In this document: positions 11,072 through 25,500 of the stretch, piece by piece
Layout of the letters: each line of letters opens with the position of its first letter
Numbering within the stretch: the first letter of the stretch is position 1
Assembly (NCBI GenBank): GCA_009746045.1
Contig: RPFO01001812.1
Span: forward strand, 200,001-247,500
Source: Mesostigma viride
Lineage: Eukaryota; Streptophyta; Mesostigmatophyceae; Mesostigmatales; Mesostigmataceae
DNA: 47,500 nucleotides
Reading direction: 5' to 3'
Program-made: the position numbers and the translations under genes
The notes under the pieces: generated by a model
Databases searched by the model: none
The model's input: the letters and a program-made list of their open reading frames with translations, nothing else
Told to the model about the DNA's origin: nothing

Positions 11072-11795
11072 TCATTCATTCATTCATTCATTCATTCCTT
11101 CATTCATTCATTCCTTCATTCATTCATTCCTTCATTCATTCATTCATTCATTCATTCATTCATTCATTCATTCATTCATTCATTCATTCATTCATTCATT
11201 CATTCATTCCTTCATTCATTCATTCATTCATTCATTCATTCATTCATTCATTCATTCATTCATTCATTCATTCATTCATTCATTCATTCATTCATTCATT
11301 CATTCATTCATTCATTCATTCATTCATTCATTCCTTCATTCCTTCATTCATTCATTCATTCATTCATTCATTCATTCATTCATTCATTCATTCATTCATT
11401 CATTCATTCATTCATTCATTCATTCATTCATTCATTCATTCATTCATTCATTCATTCATTCATTCATTCATTCATTCATTCATTCATTCGTTCATTCATT
11501 CATTCATTCATTCATTCATTCATTCATTCATTCATTCATTCATTCATTCATTCATTCATTCATTCATTCATTCATTCATTCATTCATTCATTCATTCATT
11601 CATTCATTCATTCATTCATTCATTCATTCATTCATTCATTCATTCATTCATTCATTCATTCATTCATTCATTCATTCATTCATTCATTCATTCATTCATT
11701 CATTCATTCATTCATTCATTCATTCATTCATTCATTCATTCATTCATTCATTCATTCATTCATTCATTCATTCATTCATTCATTCATTCATTCAT
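11072..11795. repeat. 724-bp ATTC tetranucleotide microsatellite
   Basis: About 180 units of ATTC, with a few CTTC variants near the left end and around 11330-11345 and a single CGTT change near 11490. Long uninterrupted runs in the middle and right indicate recent expansion. Its frame reads Phe-Ile-His-Ser repeats and is not a gene. Confidence 0.97.
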
Positions 11796-12059
11796 GCAAC
11801 GGTTGCCCCTCAGTGAGAGTCAGTGACGCGAGGGTACCAACAAGTTTTTGTGTTACTAGCTACTAGGTACGTACCTTTCATATATCATTCGAATGTTTGC
11901 CTGCACAGCTGCCAAGAAGGGGGCAAGGCGGACCCCACCTTCTCTCGTTGCAACTATACATGCAGGCATGCCTTGAAAGCCGCAGGCCATGTACAGGTTC
12001 AATTAAACTGAGCACTCACTGGGAGAGTCTAACAACTACTGTTGTGGGCCCACCGGTGC

Positions 12060-12480
12060 GATACAACCTCGACAATTAATTCTAGCCTCGTGTCCCCGTT
12101 TGGGGACCACGGAGCACTCAATTCCCAAATTAAGATCTAGTGGACGGCGCTCCCTAAGACGTATACAATGTGCCGTCGGCCCAGCGCCGACGCGGTGGTT
12201 GCCGCCTTGGTATAGCCCTCAAAGTGGCCATGTCGGCCATCAACCTAGGCTAGCTCCGGCTCACCCTCCCCAAGTGTGTGCACAGTCTTCTCGCCCCACT
12301 AGAACTTAGGGGACGGTTCTCGCTTCCCTGCTGCGCCACTGTATCGATCCCGGCCGGGCGCATAGGCGCAGGCGCGTCAGGTTTATTATCGTGCCTGCCA
12401 GGCATCCCTGTGGTTGATGGCGTGATATCCTGACTAGTAATGTCGAAGTCGAATCCTGACTAGTAATGTCCTATCCTGAC
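12060..12480. mobile_element. Dispersed-element terminus and short TGACTAGTAATGTC repeats
   Basis: CTCGTGTCCCCGTTTGGGGA followed by a CACGGAGCACT phrase after AATTAATTCT is a diverged copy of the terminus seen at 15674, 38759, 41341 and 46650. At 12430-12490 the phrase CCTGACTAGTAATGTC occurs three times. No gene is visible. Confidence 0.4.
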
Positions 12481-12485
12481 TAGTA

Positions 12486-13160
12486 ATGTCGATTGAGGAT
12501 CGAGCTCTGGAGGGGCCACCGTGGAACAGCGCACCCATCTCCTCGAGACTTGGGCGCGCGCCTCGACCGAGGACTCCCGGCAGACCAAAGGGCTCTCCTC
12601 TCTCTGTTTTCGCGCGGCCCACCCGCGGGTGGTCCACTGCATGCATGGCCGGCAGCCTCTGTGGCGAGCTCCCCCCTGACACTGTGGTTCGGCTTGCATG
12701 CATGGCTGCCAGCCGCAGAGGGCCACAACGAGCACATTCAGGCTGGCGGCCTTGCAGGCGCTTCGATCCCCGGCCACAGCCTGCCCCCTCACAGCCTCGC
12801 TCTAACTGGATGCGCTTGGCCGCCCGGCCGGCCTCCCCTGCGCAGGGGAGGCTGTGCATGCAGGCCTGCTGCCGCATCATCCAGGCGGGTGTGGGCCGAT
12901 CACCCGGCCGTCGCCCGTCAGTGCCGCCCGCCTCACCCCGGGCGCCTTCCTTGGTTCCGTTGCTCAGCATGCAGGACTTCCTGGGCGGAGATCCGCCGTT
13001 TGATTGGTCCCCAGCTCCGTGAGCGCCATCCCCGCGATAAGTCGCGACAAGTCGTCACCACATCCCCCTTCCCCTTCGTGCTGAGGCTATGCAGGATTCT
13101 TACCTCGGGATCCAGCAGGCCTGCGCCCTCGTCCGCCCCGCCCAAGCTATAGCCGTCCAC
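12486..13160 (+). pseudogene. Degenerate retroelement-like coding remnant, copy 1
   Basis: GC-rich stretch with broken frames. CGGCAGACCAAAGGGCTCTC and its downstream RAAHPRVVH-like reading, then CAGGATTCTTACCTCGGGAT with QQAC-like reading, match the reverse strand of 14040-14740 in the same order. Two inverted copies keeping protein-like similarity suggest a decayed coding element. The family is not recognised. Confidence 0.35.
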
Positions 13161-14039
13161 GGCCGTTGCAGGCTGCCCTGGGGCACGCCTGACGCCGTGT
13201 CCAAGCCCGTTAGTCCCGTAGTGTCTTCCCTGCCTGCGTTCATGAAAAACAACAAAAGCTCTACTACTAGATACGCGGGTATGCTACAATCTGCCGACTG
13301 GATGGGTCAGACTGCAACTCGATCTGCATGCGAGCTTTGACTGAACGATCAGGGGCGGCTTCACTCCGTTTTCACGATGGGATCGAGCGCGGGGTTCGCC
13401 AGCTTCCTGTGCGCCCTCCCCATGGCCCATGAACCCTCTGATCACGCTGGTACTTTCGGCCCAAGGTTATAACGTCATCGCCATCCGGCCACCAGCTGTT
13501 CGCCCCGCTTAACCTCTCATCACGCGGCCGCGGGGGCGGCCTGCGCGGCCGGCAACTGCATGCGGGCTTGCTCTCGACACTTTATTATACTGGGATCGCA
13601 TGCATGGATGGCCAGCAGAACCAGAACCCGAGTGGTTCCTCTATCTCCATACTGCTCTCCAGTCCGGGTGGTGTGCGCCTTGTTTCGGTCGGTCTTTTAC
13701 CACTCCACCAACAAGTGTGAGGACGCGGATGGGGCCGCCCTCTATTCCCCTGGCATTTACCACCGGCCCGACATTCCCGTGCTGGACTACGATGGGCAAG
13801 GTTTCCACCTGCTCATGGCATGACACTACGTCTCCCTGGCTCGGCCGCTCTCCGGTCGCCACATCTGGATCTCCGGGTGGCTGTTGATGCCGCCGTCCCG
13901 CTGCTGCCGCTGTGGCGGTACGTGAGCGCGACAAGTCATAAGTTTGCCTCCTACGGCAATCATTGTAAGGCCCCACCGGGTCATCCCCTTTGTCCTTGAG
14001 GAGTTTGGCGCCATGGTGGGTCCCAAGACGGCGGAGTTT

Positions 14040-14740
14040 TTTCACGAACTCGTGCTGCCAGCGTCGAGATGGTACGGTAGTGCAGGCCTGCTGGATCTCA
14101 GCATAAGCATCCTGGATGGCGGTGCATGATGAAAGGGTAAGGGCTGGCTGGGTCCAAGAGGTCAGGCGCCGCCGTAGCCAAAAGGGCCGGGAAGGAGCCG
14201 ACAGATTTCTGCCCACGACTGAGCGACAGAGCCCATGCAAAAACGCCGCTGGGGCCAGCCAGGGCCAGGCGGGCCACACGGGTCAGACCGCAGCCGCCCA
14301 TCCGGCCGGGCAGGGAAGGGATGCACGGAGAGAATGAGCCAGGAGATCAGGGCCGGGAACCAGCTGCGCCAAGGCCGACTGGATGTACGTTCGTCCTGGC
14401 CCTCGGCAGCGAGCCGGACCTGGGCGGGATCGAGGGCGCCCCGGAGCCAATGAACGACGCGAGGGTGCGCGCAAAACCAGAGGAGCAGCCCCTTGGTCTG
14501 CGAATCATGCAGGCGAGCAATCTATGGCAAGACCTCGGCGGTGCGCTCCTCGATGGCGGCCCGCATTGCGTCGATGACGAAATCGGGGCGGCCGACCGGT
14601 TCCAAGGCCAAGGACGTCCAACCCACGGAGACGTTCGTTCCAGCCCAGGAGCTGCGGCAGAAAGCCCGAGCAATCGCCCTGGGGCAAGTACACCGCGCAT
14701 TTGGCCAGGGTATCGCCCCACGCCGCAAGTTGCTATATGT
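14040..14740 (-). pseudogene. Degenerate retroelement-like coding remnant, copy 2
   Basis: Minus-strand readings include DFVIDAMRAAIEERTAEVLP, a stop, then KGLLLWFCAHPRVVHWLRGA and, in another frame, IQDAYAEIQQACTTVPSRRW. It is frame-broken. It is an inverted relative of 12486-13160. I cannot assign the family. Confidence 0.35.
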
Positions 14741-16512
14741 ATTAAAAATAAAAGTACTTACAGCAGAGTGAAATCACTCAAACCAAAGCAAACGCCCAGC
14801 TATATAAACCTATATACAGAGCCATGTCAATTGTCAAAGCTCTATACTACGATAAGACCAATGGAAACTCTCGATAAGATCACTGCTATGTAAATGGGTC
14901 TCCTGATCCAAAGGCATCCCAAGCTTTGAACAGTGCAACTGCGAATTAAAAAAATCTTTACCGGAGATTGGTGCCAGTAATTCGGAAATTGTGCTAGATA
15001 TACTACGCGTGAGCTAATGGTGCATAGGAGTACAGTATACAACTACACACCTGTCCATGCTAGCGCTTCCAAACATCCAAGAACTAATTCAGGTGCATAT
15101 GCACATACCTTCGTTGTCCGATTAACACTTTCGTGGTCGAAACACCCATTACACTTAATAGCTTGGCGTAAACTGCATGCATGCCACACCATATGCAATG
15201 GCTCAATGTATTCAGCTCGTGTAAGTTACTACACATAGCAAACGCCATTGCTACATAAGGTTCAAGATACGCACGTACAAGTTTGCTTATAGCAATCGCA
15301 TAATACGTGCCCAGCCAGGTGCCAAATTGCCCCCGGGTAATCCAAATAGCCTAGTATCAACAGCTTCGCAACGTGACCCCCAAGGGACTTTCCCGTACGC
15401 TTCCCGGTAGTTCCCGGTAGTTCCCATTGGTGGCTAGAAAATGGGGTCAGATAGGGAAAAGATAAATACATTTTAAAGCAACACCAACTTAGACCTCTGC
15501 CCTTCCATGCATTAATAAAAGTGCTGAGTCACATTCACCAGGTACATCAAAGGCACCGCGTTGGACATTCAGAAGAGAAGTCGATCCGCAAAACACCCTT
15601 GCAACGGAATGCTTCCAAGGAGAAAATTAAGAATATGGCCAGCACAGATTTTATATGCCACATTGGCTCGGCAGCCTTAATTAATTAAACTCATGCTCCC
15701 GTTGCGGAGTCACGGAGATATGGTGGGGTGAGTGCGCTTGAAATGCAGTGAGATAACCGCACTGGATCATCCCACACATTTGCCACAGACGCATCAGGAT
15801 TTGCTTCCAGTTGCAAGCTGAGGTGGCCATGGCGCAGACCATGCACGCATCGAACCAGCCAGAGCACAAACGGACCACCAGCCAACATTTGGAAGAGATC
15901 CAAGCGGAGGCTGACAGAAAAGTCAGTGGAGTAGTCAGCAACGCGCTAATAATGGCACCCCATGAAGCACATCGCATCCCGTGAATCGATGATATACATC
16001 AACTGCTACATAGATAATCGGGCACCCGGCATGACAGAGAGTACCGTCATACTAGTATGTTTCTGGCATAAAGCCAAAGGCTAATCATCCCAGGCTAACA
16101 ACTAGAGCTTCATGCAGTGCTGCGCACAGCGAGCCTGGCTGCACGTGGGGCCTGCAGCACCAAATTTATCCATAGTTTGGGCAGGAAACAAGGCAGTCGC
16201 TGGGGTGGGACCAGACTTGTTCAGGTGAGAGTGGCGGTCGTGACAAAGGCGGTCTTGTGAGCTCGATTACCTGCTTCGGTGCTTCTTGATGTGGCCTTAC
16301 GCTTTAGAGGGTTGGGCAGGGCCTCATGCTTCCAATGCGTGGGTTGTGCCTGACTCTTTGCGCATAGCGCGCAGTGACTCGAGCTTGATTGTTGCTATTG
16401 CAGCCAGAGCCCCTCATATCAAAGAGACAAGCAGCGCAGGCCAGAAATCTTGTATGCCTGGACAGGCCATCATGCCATGCTGTGGCATGATGTGGCAGCC
16501 TCGTTTCCACGA
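14741..16512. other. Repeat-derived spacer between element remnants and the DEN1-like gene
   Basis: No gene is recognised. At 15674-15720 an AATTAATTAA tract is followed by CTCATGCTCCCGTTGCGGAG, another copy of the dispersed terminus. A 98-codon hydrophobic minus-strand frame at 15681-15977 ends inside that repeat and has no recognisable domain. The part next to 16512 should contain the 3' UTR of the protease gene. Confidence 0.35.
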
Positions 16513-19500
16513 CTAGGATGTGGACCGCTCCTTACAAGTGCAGTTGGCTTGGCAGTTGCCAGGTGGTGCAAGACTTGCACCATCCGTAACCTAAAAGTTG
16601 TAAATAATTAGTAAAACACCAGGATAAATTGCCAGGATCTCCCACTCACCTTGTTTATGGTGGCCAGGATGGCGGACCGAAGGGCGGTGACGTGCTCGGG
16701 CGTAACCTCAAGCAAAAGCCGTGATATCTCCCTCTCCATCTCGCCGTTGTCATCATGCGGCTGCCGTGGTAGAGCGCAGCGATGTTTTGTTAGCAGTCAT
16801 GTTTTCATAGCATGCATGTTTCCATATAACAGGCATGTTTTCATTCATAGCAGACATGTTTTCATTCATAGCAGGCATGTTTTCATTCATAGCAGACATG
16901 TTTTCATTCATAGCAGGCATGTTTTCATTCATAGCAGACATGTTTTCATTCATAGCAGGCATGTTTTCATTCATAGCAGACATGTTTTCATTCATAGCAG
17001 ACATGTTTTCATTCATAGCAGACATGTTTTCATTCATAGCAGACATGTTTTAATTCATAGCAGGCATGTTTCCATAGCAGGCATGTTTTGTTAGCAGGCA
17101 CGTTTTCACTGAAGGCATGTTTTCATGGCAGGCACGTTTTCATAGCAGGCATGTTTTCATGCAGCATTTTCCATGCACTTCACGGATGAGGTGGTGCTGC
17201 ATCAAAGAAGCCTATGAAGGGGATACCCACACCCCAGAAGGTCCATGACCTGGAAGAATTAAGAAACAGATAGGGTGGATGGTGCTGCGGGAGGCCATGA
17301 ATAGGGTATACTAATCCTGTACAGCGGCGCTGAGACGGTCCATCGAGGGAAGCTTTAGGACAAGCAGATGTGGGTTCACGGCAACTGAGGCACCCAGCCT
17401 TGCGACAAGAACCCCGTTGTTGCTTGATGCGTCCAAAAGGCACCCGTTGGGCTATACATGGGGGGGGGTGCGAGGCAGGGCTATACATGGGGGGGGTGCG
17501 AGGTCGGTTGCGCGGGTGACCCACCCTCACGAAAAGCGTTGTCCGCGCCATAAAAGGCAAACAATGCCATGATGCACGCATGCCATTGGTCCAAGAAAGC
17601 CACTGGCCCAGGTTCGTGTGGTCAGTCAGTTCAGGACAAGTGTCACGTGCCTCATGCATGGACCAACGGTCAAGCAACTATCGTACTTGCGTCATGCATC
17701 CAATGGCGGCTGGCCACTCACAGGCTCATGCTGCCCATTGGGCCAAGACAAGCACACAGGCGCCAGGGAAGCAAGAGGATGACACGCCGGCGCCAGCGGC
17801 CCAGGCTATAATAGTGTAAGAGAGGACCAAAGAGAGGACAGATCCACCACTACCTGCTAAGGCATGACAGAAATGGCCACCTGGAAGAGTGGGCACGAAG
17901 ACCAAGCGCGCTGCATGCCCACCTCTGCCATCTCGTCTGGTCCTTGCGACATAGCCATGGCCCTGTGGCGCTCCACCCGTTGTGCATGCACGCGCACCAA
18001 CACCTCTGCGACGGCAAACACGTATAGCCCGCAGTCGAACCCGTTCTGCTGCAATGGGCAGTGGCCCACCACGAGGGGACCTGCACGAACACGGCCGATG
18101 GCCCGCCATGTCGGACCGCCCACCATCAAGGGCGGCACATGATCAGATGTGCCTTCATCCAAGAGCGGCGCGCCATCATGCATCATCAAGTGGGGAGCCA
18201 GCACGTTGGACCATGAGCGACATCCACAGGGGGGGGTCGTCCTTGGCGGGCAGCCGCGGGGGGTACATGGGTACCGTCAGGCAGCAAGGATACCGTACCC
18301 ATGCCGGTGGTGCGTAATACGCCATGAGGCAGGGAGCATCGGCAAGCACACGATGCGGGCGGATGCAGCGGGTGGACCCATGCCTGCGGCCCACAAAGAA
18401 GGCTTTTTAGGAATCAGCTGCGCACGCAATGGCCCAGGATTGTGGACCAGTCCGGCTGGATTGTGGGTAGCACCTTACCCCACATTACATCGTAACATCC
18501 ATGCCAAGTGCAGCACGCGCACGGGTCAGACAGCTGGGTCATGGGTAGTCAACCCAGAGCTGAGCGGATATTTTCCTTTCTAAAAGCAACTCCATGACAC
18601 ATGAATACAGCTGGGCGTGGATAGGCGCACACTGGGGATAGGTGCGCGATGTTCCCTGCAGCTCGCTTCCGCATTTATTTTCCATTCAACCGTGACCCGT
18701 CGGCACCCAACAATGACGCACCAAGCAACTGCCACTACTCGAGAGATTCCGGGCAGTTCGGTCTGACCTTGCCCTTCCCTTAAGCCAAGGGAAGGAAGAA
18801 GGCACAGAAATTTTACGGAGAGCTCCTGGTAGCAGTCTTCCGAACACTTGGACTTCCCGTAACCGACAGCAGGAAGAAGGAGACAAAGGGGCTGGCACAC
18901 GGGGGATGGCAAAGGTGCACGCTCGGTTCAGACGCACTAACGGCAGACCCCCTCTTCTTTCCACCTGTCTTATGCGCGCGTCCTTGAACGTTCCCTCACA
19001 TCCTCCAGGGAATTTCCCTTGAGCTTCTCCCTTATCAGGCCAAAGAAAGAAACAACCGATTCTCCGTATTCTCCGTATTCTCCGTATTCTCCGTATTCTC
19101 CGTATTCTCCGTATTCTCCGTATTCTCCGTATTCTCCCTATTCTCCCTATTCTCCGTATTCTCCCTATTCTCCCTATTCTCCCTACTCTCCCTATTCTCC
19201 CTATTCTCCCTATTCTCCCTATTCTCCCCATTCTCCCTATTCTCCCTATTCTCCCTATTCTCCCTATTCTCCCTATTCTCCCTATTCTCCCTATTCTCCC
19301 TATTCTCACAAAAGTCCCTAAGCAGCGGCAGGTACCTCTTGTGGTCCAGACAGACGGGTCCAGGATGAGGTCCTAAGGGAAGGGAAGCTTCAATGTGGCC
19401 GTCCCTGGAATCTCTCGACTACCAAGGGATGCTTCACCAAGTAGTGTGCCAAGCAGTAGCACGAACACTAGTACGTGCCTTGGTCCATGCAGCAATACTC

Positions 19501-22500
19501 CGAGCATGACTGCATGCACCGGCCCCTTCAGCACCTATGGGCTACCCATCGTACACCGCAAGGATGGCCATGCGCCACCAAACGGTATCATTAGCTCGTC
19601 ACCCACTCACATCGCTTGCGGCCACCCAGCAGGTGGGGCGCCAGCTTCTGTGCCAGGGTGGCTGCGGCCGGCGTGGGAGGCCCCTGGGCCATGAGCATGG
19701 AGTCAAAGAGCTGTCCTCACCCACATATGATGGGGTCATCCAGGGGTCAGTCAGTCAGTCAGTTTATTCCCAGGCAATCCAGGGGTAAAATACCACAGGG
19801 GCGCCGCAATACCACAGGGGCGTATGTCTGAGCGTGCAAGCAGGTATGCGCATGAAAGCAGGTACAGGCATGAAAGCAAGCATGGGCTCGCAAGCAGGTC
19901 TGCGCATGATAGTAGGTATGGGGCACGCAAGCAAGCGTGGGCATGCACAGGAGGCCATCGGAGGTAGCGAGCAGCCACCGCACACACAGGGGTAGCATTC
20001 CTCAGTAAAGCCAAGCAAAGTGGTGGGCTTTAGTGGGCAGAGGGCTGCAACCTCCCTCACTACGTGCGTCTCCTCAAATGCACTCATACCCATGCAGGGC
20101 GCACTGTGTGCGTGCGCAAAAAAACAGCCAAGCCCCCCCCGAGAAGGCATGTCCAGGTAGTACAAGTACTCCCGCAAACTTGCAGCTGAAGAGACCTGCT
20201 TCGTTGACTGGAAGCATCCACATCCCGCCGGCCACCCCCACCGCTGACAGCCTCAAGGTATTATTCCCTTGCTATGCGGCTGAGCTACGTGGCTGAATGA
20301 TGTGGCTGAGCTGTGTGGCTGTGTCACACCATACCTACTGGAGCATGAGCAGTCCTACAACCTCCCTGACTACCGTGCAGACTACTCCAGCACGGTCATA
20401 CACTTACGGTTGTAGAGGGCAACCTCTGCTGCCTGCCAGGTTGGCCGACTCACTCGCCGAATGCACTGCACTCGCAGCTACTGCTGCTTTGGCTCAACCC
20501 CCCTGAACTGCAGAAACACCAATGTGACATTCGGATGGCCCGTAGCAGATCTATCCACTGCCATGCATAGTCCATCCACCACCCACTACCATCCACCACC
20601 CACTACCATCCACCACCCACTGCCATCCACCACCCACTACCATCCACCACCCACTACCATCCACCACCCACTACCATCCACCACCCACTACCATCCACCA
20701 CCCACTGCCATCCACCACCCACTGCCATCCACCACCCACTACCATCCACCACCCACTACCATCCACCACCCACTACCATCCACCACCCACTACCATCCAC
20801 CACCCACTGCCATCCACCACCCACTACCATCCACCACCCACTACCATCCACCACCCACTACCATCCACCACCCACTACCATCCACCACCCACTACCATCC
20901 ACCACCCACTACCATCCACCACCCACTACCATCCACCACCCACTACCATCCACCACCCACTGCCATCCACCACCCACTACCATCCACCACCCACTACCAT
21001 CCACCACCCACTACCATCCACCACCCACTACCATCCACCACCCACTACCATCCACCACCCACTACCATCCACCACCCACTACCATCCACCACCCACTACC
21101 ATCCACCACCCACTACCATCCACCACCCACTACCATCCACCACCCACTACCATCCACCACCCACTACCATCCACCACCCACTACCATCCACCACCCACTA
21201 CCATCCACCACCCACTACCATCCACCACCCACTACCATCCACCACCCACTGCCATCCACCACCCACTACCATCCACCACCCACTACCATCCACCACCCAC
21301 TACCATCCACCACCCACTACCATCCACCACCCACTACCATCCACCACCCACTACCATCCACCACCCACTACCATCCACCACCCACTGCCATCCACCACCC
21401 ACTACCATCCACCACCCACTACCATCCACCACCCACTACCATCCACCACCCACTACCATCCACCACCCACTGCCATCCACCACCCACTACCATCCACCAC
21501 CCACTACCATCCACCACCCACTACCATCCACCACCCACTACCATCCACCACCCACTGCCATCCACCACCCACTACCATCCACCACCCACTACCATCCACC
21601 ACCCACTACCATCCACCACCCACTACCATCCACCACCCACTACCATCCACCACCCACTACCATCCACCACCCACTACCATCCACCACCCACTACCATCCA
21701 CCACCCACTACCATCCACCACCCACTACCATCCACCACCCACTACCATCCACCACCCACTGCCATCCACCACCCACTACCATCCACCACCCACTACCATC
21801 CACCATCCACTACCATCCACCACCCACTACCATCCACCACCACTACCATCCACCACCCACTACCATCCACCACCCTCTACCATCCACCACCCACAACCAT
21901 CCGCCACCCACTACCATCCACCACCCACTACCATCCACCACCCACTACCATCCACCACCCACTGCCATCCACCACCCACTACCATCCACCACCCACTGCC
22001 ATCCACCACCCACTACCATCCACCACCCACTACCATCCACCACCCACTGCCATCCACCACCCACTACCATCCACCACCCACTGCCATCCACCACCCAGTA
22101 CCGTGCATAGTCCATCCACCACCCACTACCATCCACCACCCACTACCATCCACCACCCACTACCATCCACCACCCACTACCATCCACCACCCACTACCAT
22201 CCACCACCCACTACCATCCACCACCCACTACCATCCACCACCCACTACCATCCACCACCCACTACCATCCACCACCCACTACCATCCACCACCCACTACC
22301 ATCCACCACCCACTACCATCCACCACCCACTACCATCCACCACCCACTACCATCCACCACCCACTGCCATCCACCACCCACTACCATCCACCATCCACTA
22401 CCATCCACCACCCACTACCATCCACCACCCACTACCATCCACCACCCAGTACCGTGCATAGTCCATCCACCACCCACTACCATCCACCACCCACTACCAT

Positions 22501-25500
22501 CCACCACCCAGTACCGTGCATAGTCCATCCACCACCCACTACCATCCACCACCAACTACCATCCACCACCCACTACCATCCACCACCCACTACCATCCAC
22601 CACCCACTACCATCCACCACCCACTACCATCCACCACCCACTACCATCCACCACCCACTACCATCCACCACCCACTACCATCCACCACCCACTACCATCC
22701 ACCACCCACTACCATCCACCACCCACTGCCATCCACCACCACTACCATCCACCACCCACTACCATCCACCACCCACTACCATCCACCACCCACTACCATC
22801 CACCACCCACTACCATCCACCACCCACTACCATCCACCACCCACTACCATCCACCACCCACTACCATCCACCACCCACTGCCATCCACCACCCACTACCA
22901 TCCACCACCCACTACCATCCACCACCCACTACCATCCACCACCCACTACCATCCACCACCCACTACCATCCACCACCCACTACCATCCACCACCCACTAC
23001 CATCCACCACCCACTACCATGCACCACCCTCTACCATCCACCACCCAGTACCGTGCATAGTCCATCCACCACCCACTACCATCCACCACCAACTACCATC
23101 CACCACCCACTACCATCCACCACCCACTACCATCCACCACCCACTACCATCCACCACCCACTACCATGCACCACCCTCTACCATCCACCACCCAGTACCG
23201 TGCATAGTCCATCCACCACCCACTACCATCCACCACCCACTACCATCCACCACCCACTACCATCCACCACCCACTACCATCCACCACCCACTACCATCCA
23301 CCACCCACTACCATCCACCACCCACTACCATCCACCACCCACTGCCATCCACCACCCACTACCATCCACCACCCACTACCATCCACCACCCACTGCCATC
23401 CACCACCCACTACCATCCACCATCCACTACCATCCACCACCCACTACCATCCACCACCCACTACCATCCACCACCCAGTACCGTGCATAGTCCATCCACC
23501 ACCCACTACCATCCACCACCAACTACCATCCACCACCCACTACCATCCACCACCCACTACCATCCACCACCCACTACCATCCACCACCCAGTACCGTGCA
23601 TAGTCCATCCACCACCCACTACCATCCACCACCAACTACCATCCACCACCCACTACCATCCACCACCCACTACCATCCACCACCCACTACCATCCACCAC
23701 CCACTACCATGCACCACCCTCTACCATCCACCACCCAGTACCGTGCATAGTCCATCCACCACCCACTACCATCCACCACCCACTACCATCCACCACCCAC
23801 TACCATCCACCACCCACTACCATCCACCACCCACTACCATGCACCACCCACTACCATCCACCACCCACTACCATCCACCACCCACTACCATCCACCACCA
23901 ACTACCATCCACCACCCACTACCATCCACCACCCACTACCATCCACCACCCACTACCATCCACCACCCACTACCATCCACCACCCACTGCCATCCACCAC
24001 CCACTACCATCCACCATCCACTACCATCCACCACCCACTACCATCCACCACCCACTACCATCCACCACCCACTGCCATCCACCACCCACTGCCATCCACC
24101 ACCCACTACCATCCACCACCCACTACCATGCATAGTCCAAGCAGCATGTGCCAAACCTCGCGCGCCAGACGTACGTGTTGATCAACAAGGACCTCATGTC
24201 GTGCACCAGCACAGACCTGTCGGGATGATTGTGGCCTGGTCTTGAGCACCAGACGCATCTGCCTATATACCCGCTCTGTGCACTAGTGCGAAGCTGTCGG
24301 GGTGATGATGATGGCATTGGCTCCCATGATGATGATCTCTTGCCAACCGGTTCCGTACCGTGAATTCCCCGCCCAGCGCCTGCCCCCGTGGCAGGCGAAA
24401 CACGAGGGTGGACCTGCCACGGTCAACCAAGTGAAGATGCAAGCATGCAAAACATCCAAGGTGCGGCACCCTAGGGTAGTTGATGACCAGTGACAACCGA
24501 CAGAAGCATGAAAGAACGTGAGCATGTGAGGGCGGGACTCACTAGCCGCCTTGGAACTGGCTGCGTGGCTTGGCAAAGACTGCACCTCCACGGCCTTGGC
24601 AAAGGTTGCACCTCCGCTGCCTTGGCAGAGACCTCACCTAGCGAGCTGGCCCTGTGAAAACCCATCACCGGACTGGGCTGCCAAGGCTTGAGCATCTTAT
24701 GTCTGATAAAAGGAGACATCTGCATGTTACCGATGCCGTTACCAAGACAGACATTAACCTGGCAGATATTGGTCCCGTCAAGTTGCCCACTAGCTGGCCC
24801 GTCAAAACTAGTGCCATTGTGAGCGCTCTTGACATTTGCCTTGTATGGTGCACACGCAGATCCAAGAGCCTGCGTGGAAGCATGCGCACACATGCGTATG
24901 CAAGCACTTCCACACTTGTCCAAACACATACTGCTATGAGTGCATTTCACCACAGGCATCCAAACTGTCACATCACCATGCGCACGCCAACCCACGCACC
25001 AGTGGGAGCCGCCCTGCGCCACCAACGGGTTGTCGTTGTCGTTGATCGGGAAGATGATCAGCGACTTTTGCTTAAGCTTGCGAGACGCGACGATGGGGGC
25101 CACCTCCTCCTCTGCGTCCACCCAGCCAGATGTGACAGTGTGACAGTGTGACAGTGTGACAGTGTGACAGTGTGACAGTGTGACAGGCCCGGGAGATTCC
25201 GCTATTCTTAATCGGACACCGCTGACTCGTGAAAAAAGATTTGGGGAATGAATTAGCTCGCTTGATCACGTTCAATGGTGTCGAGTGCCAGCTATCAGCA
25301 AGGCACCCATCGCCCAGGACCAGGGTCCTCAACCTCCCCCAGCATCTCCAACCCTTACCATCCCATGCTGCGTGGCAACAAGTTTCCTAGTAGAGCCAGC
25401 CGGTCCGCATCCTTTAAACAGCCATCCAGCACAAAGGTTAAAGAAAGCAACTGCTTGTAGTCGCACATAACAGCTAACACCCGCCCCATCGTACCAGGGC

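Noticed and set aside
11060-11866. 268-codon Phe-Ile-His-Ser repeat frame
   Set aside because: It is a reading of the ATTC microsatellite.
19019-19321. Repeating Tyr-Ser-Pro frame, resembling an RNA polymerase II CTD
   Set aside because: Period is three residues, not seven, and it is a 9-bp simple repeat in an intron.
20461-24181. Open frames of 549, 692, 324 and 179 codons, rich in His/Pro/Thr
   Set aside because: They are all three frames of a stop-free 17-bp minisatellite inside a DEN1 intron on the opposite strand.
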